Virus record (IMG/VR): IMGVR_UViG_3300006916_000103
Span: 1 to 41,745 of that record
DNA length: 41,745 nucleotides
Origin: a virus
Reading direction: 5' to 3' (one strand)
In this document: positions 21,981 through 29,975 of the stretch, in pieces
How positions within the stretch are numbered: position 1 is the first letter of the stretch
How the letters are laid out: each line of letters opens with the position of its first letter
Program-made: the position numbers and the translations under genes
Notes under the pieces: model-generated
What the model saw: only the letters and a program-made list of their open reading frames with translations
Told to the model about the DNA's origin: nothing
The model's database searches: none

Positions 21981-24919
21981 TAATCTAGCCCCTCTTCATT
22001 AAAGTCATACTCTACTTCTGTTTTTATATTATTCATCTTATTTATATCCTCTAGAACCTCTTCGTCAAAATTGTTTTTATATGTCATTATTGCCTTTAGC
22101 ATTCTGCATCTATCTAATATTATCGCAGACCCTTTTGAGCCCCCTGTATTATGGTTTTTTAGATCCGAGTCTTTATCTATTATATGAAACTTCCTCAATA
22201 ATTGCTTAAGCTTCTGGTATGTCATATAACTAAAATCATCTTCATTCTCTTTACTCTTTAAGACGTCTTTAATGAAGTGATCGCTTATTCCTCTACGTAT
22301 ATATACATCGCCATCATATAGGAAGCTCATATCTTTTATTTTTCCATCCTGAACTCTTTTAATCCAAAGATATAACCTCTCTACTATCTCTAATGATTTA
22401 GTATCCCCGCCAAACGCCTCTCTTGTATCTACTCCATCCCTTGCCTTTTCAAGCATAATATTAAAAACACTCTCATTTACATGTGACTTATCATCTATTA
22501 GCTTTGCTACACATAGGTATGGGGTCCACAACTCTTTCTGCCTAAATGTAACCTTACTCTTTTTTAACTCTTCGCGCTTATTAGATAATGATGTTCTGTA
22601 GATATCGTCAACATCCTTCGCGTACTGCATACCAAAGCAATAGATCATATCTCTAAGCTCCTGAGATTCATCTTTCACGTTAGCCTCTATAAGCTCCTCT
22701 ATCTCAACGCCCTCCATGGCTCTAATCATCTCTAATAAAATCATCCTATCTTCAAGTATGGAGTCGGCGCCTTTTGTTCCAGCAAATATTTTCATACAGT
22801 AGTTATGAAACGTAACAACCGAGTTCGATTGTCCCTCACACCTTGTTGCCGAACCGCTCTTTTTGTACCCAGCCTTCAAAAGTTCTAATTTTTCTGACTG
22901 CCCTACCTCTCTTTGCTTTTGAGTTGGGTTAAGATTTTCAGCTTCATCTATAAGAAGCATGCAGCGGAACGCCTCAACACTCCTAAAAAGGGCTGCATCA
23001 GATATTGATGACGCAAGTTGCGAGTTAAAACCTAAGAGATGAAATATCTCTAAAAGTGTCGTTTTGCCAGACCTTTTTTCAGCTAGAAGGTGGACATAGC
23101 CGACTGCATTGAAAACCATAAATAACGATGTCACCATTAATAATACTGCACAGAATGAAGCATCGTAATTTTTTTTAAAATAAACAAATCTATTTATAAA
23201 TTTAAGAAGTTTCTCGTATAAATCTCTTGGATCTACCATGGCCTTGCCATTTACGTACTTATTTACCGAGTATGGGCCATCCTTAAAAGACCAGTACTCA
23301 CACCTATACTCAGGGCCTAATTTCCTCTGTAGCGCGAAGTTTTCTTTAATAATCTGGTAATCTTTTACTACCGAGATATCTCCATTCGAGCAAACCATTA
23401 AAACTTCATTAACAACCTTCATTATTCCATTTTTATCAGTAACGGTCTTAGGTCTTGTTATTGTGTAATAAAGAAACCCCTCCTTATAATCTTGCCCTGA
23501 GCTTATTAGCTTTATATCATTTTCATGATCTTTAAATATAGACGACTTATCATCCTCTGTATCCTTATCTTTGAACACCTCAGTTTGACTTGAAAAGACC
23601 AAGTCTTGTATAGACCTAAGTATATTTTTAAATGATGATAACTTGAATCGTTGCTTTATCTTATCTAAAACGTAAACCTCAGCAATATGTTTCGGCATAC
23701 TTGAAAGGAGGTTGCATATCGGTTCTAGTTTTAAAACGAGATCTTTCTTGTCAGTATCAGGTGGTATTTTATTAATTAAGTGATCTATATAAGATTCTGA
23801 TTCTAACTTTAATTCATGGAAAGCCTCGACACCTTTATCTTTTATAAATTCATTTAAATCTATTTTAGATACTCCAGGGCCCCTAGGCAATAGTATAACA
23901 AAAGGGTTAATGCCAGCATGTAACAACATTTCACAAATTCTATCAGTACCCTTCTGGCCAGCCTGATTTTCATCGTTATCATTAGCGATATAAACCCGTT
24001 TAAAATTCTTACAAAATTCAACGACTCTTCCATACTCATCTCTTTTGAATGATGTCGTGACCGCAGATACGGAATTGATCCCATGCATCTTTGCTGATAA
24101 ATAATCTGTAACCCCTTCCGTTATGACAACTTCATCATTGTCTTTGCTGCACTTAATTATCTGGTTTTTTATTGATTTTGATACCCATGGTCTTTTCTCA
24201 GAGTTTAAGTATTGCTTAAAATACTTTGGGGACTCTACTCCATTGCCCCAATTATTTGTTTTTGATGTCTTTCTACCTATGGTGTACTTTACCACACCGT
24301 AGTCATTATATGGGATGACTAATCTCCCTTGGTATATATGGAATACTCCCGTCTTTGATTTTTCTGATTTATTAAATAACCCTGATGACAAAAGCTCCTC
24401 TTGAGTCCAGTATTCCCGCATATTCACCGAAGGACATACCGCACCATACCCCCATCTTTCAGTCTCTAAAAATTCTTTATTGAATCCATATTTTTTACAT
24501 ATAGACTCAGCCATATTTGTTTTTTTTAACTGTGACTGATATTCGGATACCGCATATTCGATTATATCAAATACAGGCGAGTAAACACCTCCCTCATATG
24601 ATGAGTCCTGTTGATTTATCTCATATTTATTTGCAAGGTATTTTATAGCCCCTTTAAATGACTCTGATGCTTTTTTACCTCTTGAGCATGACCCAAATTT
24701 TATTAGCTCTATTAGATGTATATAATTACCGGATACACCGCAGTTAAAGCAATTAAATGTCGGCTCTATTGTGTTTACCTGAAAGCTAGTCCCAGACTTG
24801 CTACTATGCCCCACAGGGCATTTCCCTATATAGTTATGCCCATTTTCTTTCATCTCTGGGAGATAGCTTAATACCTCACTTATAGTGAGTCTTTTATTTA
24901 TCTCATCTATTATATTCAT
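21980..24919 (-). CDS. Primase-helicase: CHC2 zinc finger, TOPRIM and AAA/helicase-like ATPase
   Basis: 979 aa. The N-terminal zinc finger is 'CPVGH ... CFNC' (residues about 34-59). A TOPRIM domain follows, with 'VVITEGVTDYLSAK' (Glu near 268) and 'VYIANDNDENQAG' (Asp-x-Asp near 314). The C-terminal half has an ATPase: Walker A 'LAEKRSGKTT' near 616 and Walker B 'MLLIDEAEN' near 658. This primes DNA and probably unwinds it; the ATPase resembles DUF3987/phage-plasmid-type helicases more than DnaB. The first zinc ligand pair is C-P-V-G-H rather than C-P-x-H. It follows NeuA directly with overlapping ends. With no DNA polymerase in the genome, it would load host polymerase. Confidence 0.88.
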   Translation of the reverse strand: MNIIDEINKRLTISEVLSYLPEMKENGHNYIGKCPVGHSSKSGTSFQVNTIEPTFNCFNCGVSGNYIHLIELIKFGSCSRGKKASESFKGAIKYLANKYEINQQDSSYEGGVYSPVFDIIEYAVSEYQSQLKKTNMAESICKKYGFNKEFLETERWGYGAVCPSVNMREYWTQEELLSSGLFNKSEKSKTGVFHIYQGRLVIPYNDYGVVKYTIGRKTSKTNNWGNGVESPKYFKQYLNSEKRPWVSKSIKNQIIKCSKDNDEVVITEGVTDYLSAKMHGINSVSAVTTSFKRDEYGRVVEFCKNFKRVYIANDNDENQAGQKGTDRICEMLLHAGINPFVILLPRGPGVSKIDLNEFIKDKGVEAFHELKLESESYIDHLINKIPPDTDKKDLVLKLEPICNLLSSMPKHIAEVYVLDKIKQRFKLSSFKNILRSIQDLVFSSQTEVFKDKDTEDDKSSIFKDHENDIKLISSGQDYKEGFLYYTITRPKTVTDKNGIMKVVNEVLMVCSNGDISVVKDYQIIKENFALQRKLGPEYRCEYWSFKDGPYSVNKYVNGKAMVDPRDLYEKLLKFINRFVYFKKNYDASFCAVLLMVTSLFMVFNAVGYVHLLAEKRSGKTTLLEIFHLLGFNSQLASSISDAALFRSVEAFRCMLLIDEAENLNPTQKQREVGQSEKLELLKAGYKKSGSATRCEGQSNSVVTFHNYCMKIFAGTKGADSILEDRMILLEMIRAMEGVEIEELIEANVKDESQELRDMIYCFGMQYAKDVDDIYRTSLSNKREELKKSKVTFRQKELWTPYLCVAKLIDDKSHVNESVFNIMLEKARDGVDTREAFGGDTKSLEIVERLYLWIKRVQDGKIKDMSFLYDGDVYIRRGISDHFIKDVLKSKENEDDFSYMTYQKLKQLLRKFHIIDKDSDLKNHNTGGSKGSAIILDRCRMLKAIMTYKNNFDEEVLEDINKMNNIKTEVEYDFNEEGLD

Positions 24920-25437
24920 TATCTTAGCTCACTAGGTAGATGGACTTCATGTGCTTTTGTTATAAGTGCACCACAGTAAGTTGATACATTACTGCTCTTT
25001 AGACACTCACTCCTCATTGTTATTACACCGTTTTCAACCCCCTCATTATTGTATGTTCGTACTTCATTTAGATTATTTGATACCAATATGTCAGCGGTCT
25101 TTTTTATAAACCCAGATTTAAACCCTATAACAGACGGTAGTACTACAGACACTATATCGTAGTGGTCCCCCATAGATAGGTATACCCATCTTGCTATAAG
25201 AAAAACTGAATCCTCTGGCTCTAATGCATTCTTAGGTCGCATTAAAACACTTAGCTTATCATCACCCATTTCGAGGAACCGCTCGATGTCCGTTGCTAAC
25301 GCAACTCTAGATATCCTCTTATCTCTTAGGCACTCTTTTATTACATCATCCATAAGAATCTCATTTTTACTTGGGAATCTTTTAGAGTTTTTTTTAGCGC
25401 AAATTATTACAAGTATTTTATTAATTTCTCGTTCCAT
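24919..25437 (-). CDS. neuA: CMP-nonulosonate (sialic acid) cytidylyltransferase, short
   Basis: The enzyme activates a nonulosonic acid with CTP. The N-terminal nucleotide-binding signature 'IICAKKNSKRFPSKNEIL' (residues 11-28) is the NeuA-type A-x-x-x-S-K-R-x-P-x-K-N. 'RVALATDIERFLE' (about 44-56) and 'RPKNALEPEDSVFLIARWVY' (about 67-86) follow the family order. At 172 aa it is shorter than bacterial NeuA (about 220), with the C-terminal part trimmed. GAGG precedes the ATG, which lies inside the end of the HAD gene (31-bp overlap). The exact sugar (Neu5Ac, legionaminic, pseudaminic, KDN) cannot be decided. Confidence 0.82.
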   Translation of the reverse strand: MEREINKILVIICAKKNSKRFPSKNEILMDDVIKECLRDKRISRVALATDIERFLEMGDDKLSVLMRPKNALEPEDSVFLIARWVYLSMGDHYDIVSVVLPSVIGFKSGFIKKTADILVSNNLNEVRTYNNEGVENGVITMRSECLKSSNVSTYCGALITKAHEVHLPSELR

Positions 25438-25709
25438 TCTTCAAACCTCACGCCTTTATCATCAATGTATAAGTCTGCCACTGGCTTCCCGAACTGAATA
25501 AGATCGTATTTAACCTTATTCCTACTTAACCAACTTTTAGTAATGCTAAGGTTGTTTATATGTCTTCCTGTGTGAATAATTACTATATTCCCTGTTTTTT
25601 TTAGTTGGGCCATAATTAAAATTGTATTTCTTATAGGACTTCTAAATTGATAATCATCATGGTCTATCTCACATATGACCCCGTCCATGTCAAAACAGTA
25701 TGTCTTCAT
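25407..25709 (-). CDS. HAD-family phosphatase of the nonulosonate cassette
   Basis: A compact 100-aa HAD fold with all four motifs: D7-x-D9-G (CFDMDGVIC), T47 (IIHTGR), K75 (FGKP) and D83-D84 (LYIDDK). It has no cap domain, like KdsC-type or capsule-biosynthesis phosphatases. Between NeuB and NeuA it most simply dephosphorylates a nonulosonate 9-phosphate, which would imply that the NeuB makes a phosphorylated product. Its start overlaps the NeuB stop (ATGA) and its end overlaps NeuA. Phosphatase specificity is inferred. Confidence 0.8.
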   Translation of the reverse strand: MKTYCFDMDGVICEIDHDDYQFRSPIRNTILIMAQLKKTGNIVIIHTGRHINNLSITKSWLSRNKVKYDLIQFGKPVADLYIDDKGVRFEEWNEKLIKYL

Positions 25710-26728
25710 TTTATATTCTCCATTTTTATAGCTGTCTTAGCATTTATATCTGAATTGCAAGTCTTGCCTATTAAATTGCGATAGTAATTACCAGGTATAC
25801 CGTCCCCAGGGCTTAATAGACACAAATTATCTTCCGTAAAAACCTCCCCTTTTCTTATATTTCTATTAGCACATATTGACCGCATTAATTTAATTCTTGA
25901 CCCCTTAATCCCGTCACCATCTATAGCCGATAATGAATGATCTAATCCTATCATTTCTTGAATATAATTCACCTGTCTCCTCATGTATCTAAATTTGACT
26001 GGTGTCAAAGATCCTTTGTGATCTGACCCCTTATCTTCAGGGTCTAATGTCATGTGCTTCTCTATTACTGTTGCCCCCATACAAACCGCAATTTTAACCG
26101 CATCTATCCCCATCGTGTGGTCCGAGTAACCTATTCTATATCGTATTCCATATTGATTCTTTAGTGTGTTTATACGAATTAATCTAGCATCACTATCTTC
26201 TGTTGGGTATTTAGACACACAGTGCATTATTGTTACGTCTTTCTTATATAGTATCTTAAGAGCCTCTGTTAACTCGAAAAAATCACACATACCTGTAGAT
26301 ATTATTATTTTTTTATCCAGAGGCTTTATCCCTTCTAATAAAGGTATGTTGGTTATGTCTCTCGATGCAATCTTAATATATTCGCATTTTGGTATTATGT
26401 GCTCTCTTATTATTCTTTTGTTTAAAAGCGTTGATGAACATAATGTAATAACTACATCCACCCCTAAATCTTTCGCCCTAATACATAAGTTGTTTATATC
26501 TACCGGATCTAACTCTAATTTCTTTCTATGATCCATGTATGTTTTTCCGTAGCTATTTGGTGAATTATAAGGTGAATTAGCCATATCATCCGTCATCTCA
26601 TTATCAAGATCTCTCATGGTTAGCTTGATTGCGTTAACCTGACTCTTTGAGGCCTTCTCTATCATGTTATATGCGGTATCAATATCCCCATTATGGTTTT
26701 GCCCTAACTCAGCTATTATGTATGTCAT
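25706..26728 (-). CDS. neuB: N-acetylneuraminate / nonulosonic acid synthase with SAF domain
   Basis: 340 aa; condenses phosphoenolpyruvate with an N-acyl-mannosamine-type sugar. The TIM-barrel signatures are 'AELGQNHNGD' (residues 5-14), 'IISTGMCDFFELTEAL' (about 145-160), 'MHCVSKYPTE' (about 167-176), 'GYSDHTMGIDA' (about 197-207) and 'VIEKHMTLDPEDKGSDH' (about 218-234). A C-terminal antifreeze/SAF domain is intact ('RNIRKGEVFTEDNLCLLSPG', then 'IPGNYYRNLIGKT'). Length is the family norm, so it is probably active. GAGG lies 7 nt before the ATG. It could be NeuB, LegI or PseI; no NeuC-type epimerase was seen, so the mannosamine-type precursor would come from the host. Confidence 0.93.
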   Translation of the reverse strand: MTYIIAELGQNHNGDIDTAYNMIEKASKSQVNAIKLTMRDLDNEMTDDMANSPYNSPNSYGKTYMDHRKKLELDPVDINNLCIRAKDLGVDVVITLCSSTLLNKRIIREHIIPKCEYIKIASRDITNIPLLEGIKPLDKKIIISTGMCDFFELTEALKILYKKDVTIMHCVSKYPTEDSDARLIRINTLKNQYGIRYRIGYSDHTMGIDAVKIAVCMGATVIEKHMTLDPEDKGSDHKGSLTPVKFRYMRRQVNYIQEMIGLDHSLSAIDGDGIKGSRIKLMRSICANRNIRKGEVFTEDNLCLLSPGDGIPGNYYRNLIGKTCNSDINAKTAIKMENIK

Positions 26729-26927
26729 TTATCAACCTCACTGCTATTATTGTTATTTTTGTACTGCACTTTGCACATATATCATCATCCTTAGTGTTGA
26801 CAGGCACAAGACCCCTACAGTTCCCACAGGCCTTTTTGTATCCATTATTCCCATAAAAGAATTCATTTTCTTTTATGTTTTTTACCCACATAAAACGGGT
26901 TGCTTTTACCTCATCAACTGTCATCAT
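26709..26927 (-). CDS. Small zinc-ribbon protein
   Basis: 72 aa (a second Met at codon 2). Two Cys pairs, 'ACGNCRGLVPV' and 'ICAKCSTK' (residues about 33-57), form a four-Cys zinc ribbon. The rest is helical. The gene ends 20 bp inside NeuB and begins inside a 51-aa gene. It may bind nucleic acid; no specific partner is evident. Confidence 0.7.
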   Translation of the reverse strand: MMTVDEVKATRFMWVKNIKENEFFYGNNGYKKACGNCRGLVPVNTKDDDICAKCSTKITIIAVRLINDIHNS

Positions 26928-27069
26928 TGCCGTTGTCTAACTCCTGTTCCTTTATTATAATCTGAAATATTTGTCTTAAATCATCTGCTATTCTTGGGTG
27001 TTTTTCTTTTAATTTTATTCTAGCTGTGTTTAGAGAGACTAATTGTCTATTTGTTATTAAATTTTTCAT
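26914..27069 (-). CDS. Small helical protein, unknown
   Basis: A 51-aa charged helical protein (MKNLITNRQLVSLNTARIKL...). It starts with ATGA overlap on the 68-aa gene's stop and ends 14 bp inside the zinc-ribbon gene. Those junctions and the codon usage support translation. No domain seen. Confidence 0.55.
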   Translation of the reverse strand: MKNLITNRQLVSLNTARIKLKEKHPRIADDLRQIFQIIIKEQELDNGNDDS

Positions 27070-27272
27070 AATAAAGACTTTTTCAACCTCGCTTCCGTTA
27101 GTTTTAATTTATTAATTCTAAAAATATAATCTGAGAATGCTTCGTCTATCTTTTCAGAATTACTTATAATATTAACTACACTATTATTGTTCATATTGAT
27201 ATTTACATTTAATGAACCAGGTAAAGAGAAAGGTGAACTTGGGTCTGGATGTAATGATATTATTTTTTTCAT
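27066..27272 (-). CDS. Small unknown protein
   Basis: 68 aa with an Asn/Ser-rich beta-like N-terminal half ('SLNVNINMNNNSVVNIISNS') and a basic helical end. It starts immediately after ThyX, with AAAGGACT as ribosome site, and couples by ATGA to the next gene. Role unknown. Confidence 0.6.
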   Translation of the reverse strand: MKKIISLHPDPSSPFSLPGSLNVNINMNNNSVVNIISNSEKIDEAFSDYIFRINKLKLTEARLKKSLL

Positions 27273-27905
27273 TTAAATTAGTCCTTTTAATGTTGGTATC
27301 TCTTTAATAAGTGTTTCTTTTATATCTAATGCTATGTCCATGTGTTCTTTCTGAGTGCCGTTACCTGTCCTTAGTTTTAGATAATGTATCCAACTACGAA
27401 TCGTTCCAGACATATATAAAGTTGTTTGAGTGGATAATGGAAGTAGCGATCTTGCACATTCTTTAGCTACACCGTGCTCAATGGCTGTATTGTAAAGTTT
27501 TAAAGACTTCTCTTGGTGATGTTTCAATACGCATTTAAACCAAGACTTCTTATCTTCTGTTAAGTCGTCATTACTCATTTGTCTATTATTAAGATCCTGA
27601 CTCCTAGCTTCTTGCGTCTCGAATGACGTAGCCTCTGCATACCTTTGACTGAACTCCTGAAATGAGAAACTACGGTGTCTAAGTATCTGGGCCGATATAG
27701 CTCGACTAGTTGTAATCTCCACACACATACTACCCATCTCAAATACAGACCAATGACCTTTGGTCATACAGTATTTTAATAGTTTAGATACATTTGGGTT
27801 ATCTTGGTTTGCAGGGTTACTCACCCGTGCACAATACCCTATTACCTTCTCACATTCTGGGGTCACCCAGATTATTTTTGTTTTACTCACACTCAGACTC
27901 CTCAT
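27273..27905 (-). CDS. thyX: Flavin-dependent thymidylate synthase
   Basis: Makes dTMP from dUMP with FAD, NADPH and methylene-tetrahydrofolate, raising thymidine supply for an AT-rich phage. The ThyX signature RHRSFSFQEFSQR (R-H-R-x7-S-x-R) lies at about residues 77-89 with the product as called. The preceding 'ITTSRAISAQIL' and the C-terminal 'RSLLPLSTQTTLYMSGTIRS' (dUMP/FAD site) are also present. At about 210 aa it is a normal compact ThyX. ATG 27905 has only a weak AGG; the GTG at 27890 has GAGGAG 7 nt upstream and could be the true start, costing five residues. Confidence 0.95.
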   Translation of the reverse strand: MRSLSVSKTKIIWVTPECEKVIGYCARVSNPANQDNPNVSKLLKYCMTKGHWSVFEMGSMCVEITTSRAISAQILRHRSFSFQEFSQRYAEATSFETQEARSQDLNNRQMSNDDLTEDKKSWFKCVLKHHQEKSLKLYNTAIEHGVAKECARSLLPLSTQTTLYMSGTIRSWIHYLKLRTGNGTQKEHMDIALDIKETLIKEIPTLKGLI

Positions 27906-28062
27906 CAAAAAGACCTAAAACTTCCTTTTTTTGTTTATAATTCATATGTTTATATGGTGTCGTCATATCAAACATATAGTAATCATCTTTCGTTCCATCA
28001 CTGTTATATGATGTAACCATATAACATTCGTTCGGGTCTATTAAACTTATTTTTTTAAACAT
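27883..28062 (-). CDS. Small acidic protein, unknown
   Basis: A 59-aa frame starting MFKKISLIDPNECYMVTSYN, with a Tyr/Asp-rich centre and a Glu-rich end. AGGGG lies 8 nt before the ATG. The end overlaps the ThyX start region by about 23 bp, so the Shine-Dalgarno for ThyX is within its last codons. No domain is recognised. Confidence 0.6.
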   Translation of the reverse strand: MFKKISLIDPNECYMVTSYNSDGTKDDYYMFDMTTPYKHMNYKQKKEVLGLFDEESECE

Positions 28063-28066
28063 CTTT

Positions 28067-28195
28067 CTAACCCCTGACTATATAGTCTCTTGTGTCTATG
28101 CCTTCTTCTAATAAAATTAAATATTCTTCTTTAGTTATTACAATTCGTTCCTTACTCATTTCATATAATCCTTTATATGTGTCTAGTGTGTTCAT
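28067..28195 (-). CDS. Micro-protein, unknown
   Basis: A 42-aa helical, charged frame (MNTLDTYKGLYEMSKERIVI...) whose ATG overlaps the stop of the membrane gene before it (ATGA). It ends 4 bp before the next start. Placement in an unbroken coupled gene chain is the main support. The ATG at codon 13 could also be used. Confidence 0.5.
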   Translation of the reverse strand: MNTLDTYKGLYEMSKERIVITKEEYLILLEEGIDTRDYIVRG

Positions 28196-28470
28196 ACTAA
28201 AAACTTAGCAATTTCTATTATAGATATACTAGCGAACCCACCAGCAGCCGTTGCCATATAATCCATGGGGTCGCAGGTGTGATTCTTAGGATTTAGGTAG
28301 TCATAAACCTCTTTCCCTATAGCTCCTGCTTGTACGGCCATTATAGATAAGGGTAAGTTACCTAATGAAACAATACCAACTAAAAAACCAACTATAAAAT
28401 GACCTCTCTTGTCTTTTGCTAACTTTATCATGTGAAAATTCTCCCTTGGTGCGCTTATTAATTTATTCAT
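28192..28470 (-). CDS. Small membrane protein with GKE.YD and D..AT..GG motifs
   Basis: 92 aa. Hydrophobic segments at about residues 24-48 ('HFIVGFLVGIVSLGNLPLSI') and 73-92 ('ATAAGGFASISIIEIAKFLV') suggest two or three membrane helices. 'KDKRGHFIVG', 'GAIGKEVYDYLNPKNHTCDP' and 'DYMATAAGG' resemble a pattern found in YfiM-like or small phage-encoded membrane proteins with a conserved His and Lys-Glu. The start overlaps the repeat-protein stop (ATGA), with AGAGG before it. It could be a superinfection or lysis accessory; unproven. Confidence 0.65.
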   Translation of the reverse strand: MNKLISAPRENFHMIKLAKDKRGHFIVGFLVGIVSLGNLPLSIMAVQAGAIGKEVYDYLNPKNHTCDPMDYMATAAGGFASISIIEIAKFLV

Positions 28471-29972
28471 CTCTCAACCTCTTTCGTTCCATTTTGATTT
28501 TTCAATAACCTACTATAAACGGATTGCTTGCGATCCCCGCATTGTCTGCTATCACCGCATTGTCTGCTATCCCCGCATTGTCTGCTATCCCCGAATTGCT
28601 TGCTATAACCATATTGTCTGCTATCACCGTATTGTCTGCTATCCCCGAATTGCTTGCTATAACCATATTGTCTGCTATCACCGTATTGTCTGCTATCACC
28701 GTATTGATGGCTGTTCCCGTATTGCTTGCTATTCCCGAATTGCTCGCTATTCTCGTATTGCTTGCTATTACCGTATTGCTCGCTATCCTCGTATTGGCAG
28801 CTGTTACCGTATTGCTCGCTATCCCCGTATTGCTGGCTGTTCCCGCACTGCTCACTACCACCGTATTGCTCGCTATCCCCGTATTGCTGGCTATTACCGT
28901 ATTGCCAGCTATTACCGTATTGCCAGCTTTTACCGTATTGCCTGCTATTACCGGATTGACTGCTATCACCGGATTGCAAACTATCATCGGATTGCTCGCT
29001 ATCCCCGTATTGCTGGCTGTTACCGTATTGCTTGCTATTATCGTATTGCTCGCTATTCTCGTATTGCTTGCTATTACCGTATTGCCAGCTATTACCGTAT
29101 TGCCTGCTTTTACCGTATTGCCTGCTATTACCGAATTGCTCGCTATTCTCGTATTGCTTGCTATTACCGTATTGCTCGCTATCACCGTATTGATGGCTGT
29201 TACCGGATTGCTGGCTATTATCGTATTGCTCGCTATTCTCGTATTGCTTGCTATTACCGTATTGCCAGCTATTACCGAATTGCTCGCTATCCCCGTATTG
29301 CTGGCTATTACCGTATTGCCAGCTATTCCCGTATTGCCTGCTGTTACCGTATTGCCTGCTTGTACCGTATTGTCTGCTATCACCGTATTGCTGGCTGTTA
29401 CCGTATTGCTTGCTATTCCCGAATTGCTCGCTATTCTCGTATTGCTTGCTATTACCGTATTGCTCGCTATCACCGTATTGATGGCTGTTACCGGATTGCT
29501 GGCTATTATCGTATTGCCAACTATTATCGTATTGCTTGCTATCACCGGATTGCCTGCTGTTACCGGATTGCATGCTATCACCGGATTGCTGGCTATTACC
29601 GGATTGACTACTATTACCGCATTGCCTGCTATTACCGGATTGCCTGCTATTACCGGATTGCTTGCTATTACCGTATTGCTTGCTATTACCGAATTGCCAG
29701 CTATCCCCTAATTGCCTGCTGTTCCCGTATTGCCTGCTGCTACCTTTAGCGATTGAATCCCCACTGCGTCTTGAATTCTCATAACCAACAGACTCATCAA
29801 AAAGCCAGCATGACCCTAACTGTGATAGGTTTTCTTCAGAAGCAACCCAGCCTCCCTTATCTCCTTTTTTCACATCTCCTGCAATAGTTTTAAAATCTTT
29901 CAAAGCTTCTATTCTATAAACGATAACCCCTTGCTCTAACTCTCTTGTCTCTTCTGTCAATTTGTATTTCAT
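28467..29972 (-). CDS. YdcK-like N-domain plus long QYGNS hexapeptide-repeat protein
   Basis: 501 aa. Residues 1-75 form an intact small domain ('KYKLTEETRELEQGVIVYRI', 'FKTIAGDVKKGDKGGWVASE', 'NLSQLGSCWLFDESV'), as in YdcK-like and many phage proteins whose repeats read VYGNAR. Here about 65-70 hexads follow, Q-Y/S/F-G-N/D-S-x, with Gln replacing the usual core Val and Ser replacing Ala; Gln, Asn, Ser, Tyr and Gly dominate, a prion-like mix. A parallel beta-helix or amyloid-like stack is plausible. The C-terminus is shifted by a 1-nt deletion relative to its paralogue at 29976-30629, extending it into ATGA overlap with the next gene. Confidence 0.8.
   Translation of the reverse strand: MKYKLTEETRELEQGVIVYRIEALKDFKTIAGDVKKGDKGGWVASEENLSQLGSCWLFDESVGYENSRRSGDSIAKGSSRQYGNSRQLGDSWQFGNSKQYGNSKQSGNSRQSGNSRQCGNSSQSGNSQQSGDSMQSGNSRQSGDSKQYDNSWQYDNSQQSGNSHQYGDSEQYGNSKQYENSEQFGNSKQYGNSQQYGDSRQYGTSRQYGNSRQYGNSWQYGNSQQYGDSEQFGNSWQYGNSKQYENSEQYDNSQQSGNSHQYGDSEQYGNSKQYENSEQFGNSRQYGKSRQYGNSWQYGNSKQYENSEQYDNSKQYGNSQQYGDSEQSDDSLQSGDSSQSGNSRQYGKSWQYGNSWQYGNSQQYGDSEQYGGSEQCGNSQQYGDSEQYGNSCQYEDSEQYGNSKQYENSEQFGNSKQYGNSHQYGDSRQYGDSRQYGYSKQFGDSRQYGDSRQYGYSKQFGDSRQCGDSRQCGDSRQCGDRKQSVYSRLLKNQNGTKEVER
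28520..29740 (-). repeat. About 65-70 tandem 18-bp repeats (hexapeptide array)
   Basis: The unit on the coding strand is close to CAATACGGTAATAGCAGG (in the plus strand seen as ccgtattgcctgctatta). Every copy keeps 18 bp, so the frame is never lost, but bases drift at four to five positions. Boundaries are approximate. The array is open on the minus strand in two frames and on the plus strand in all three, which explains several long spurious frames. Confidence 0.9.
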
Positions 29973-29975
29973 TTC

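Noticed and set aside
28524-29749. Long plus-strand frames (up to 395 codons; LLAITV, YCLLLP and RIACYY patterns) across the 18-bp array
   Set aside because: All three plus frames are open only because the repeat unit has no stop in them; there is no ribosome site and the composition is a pure translation of the repeat in the wrong strand.
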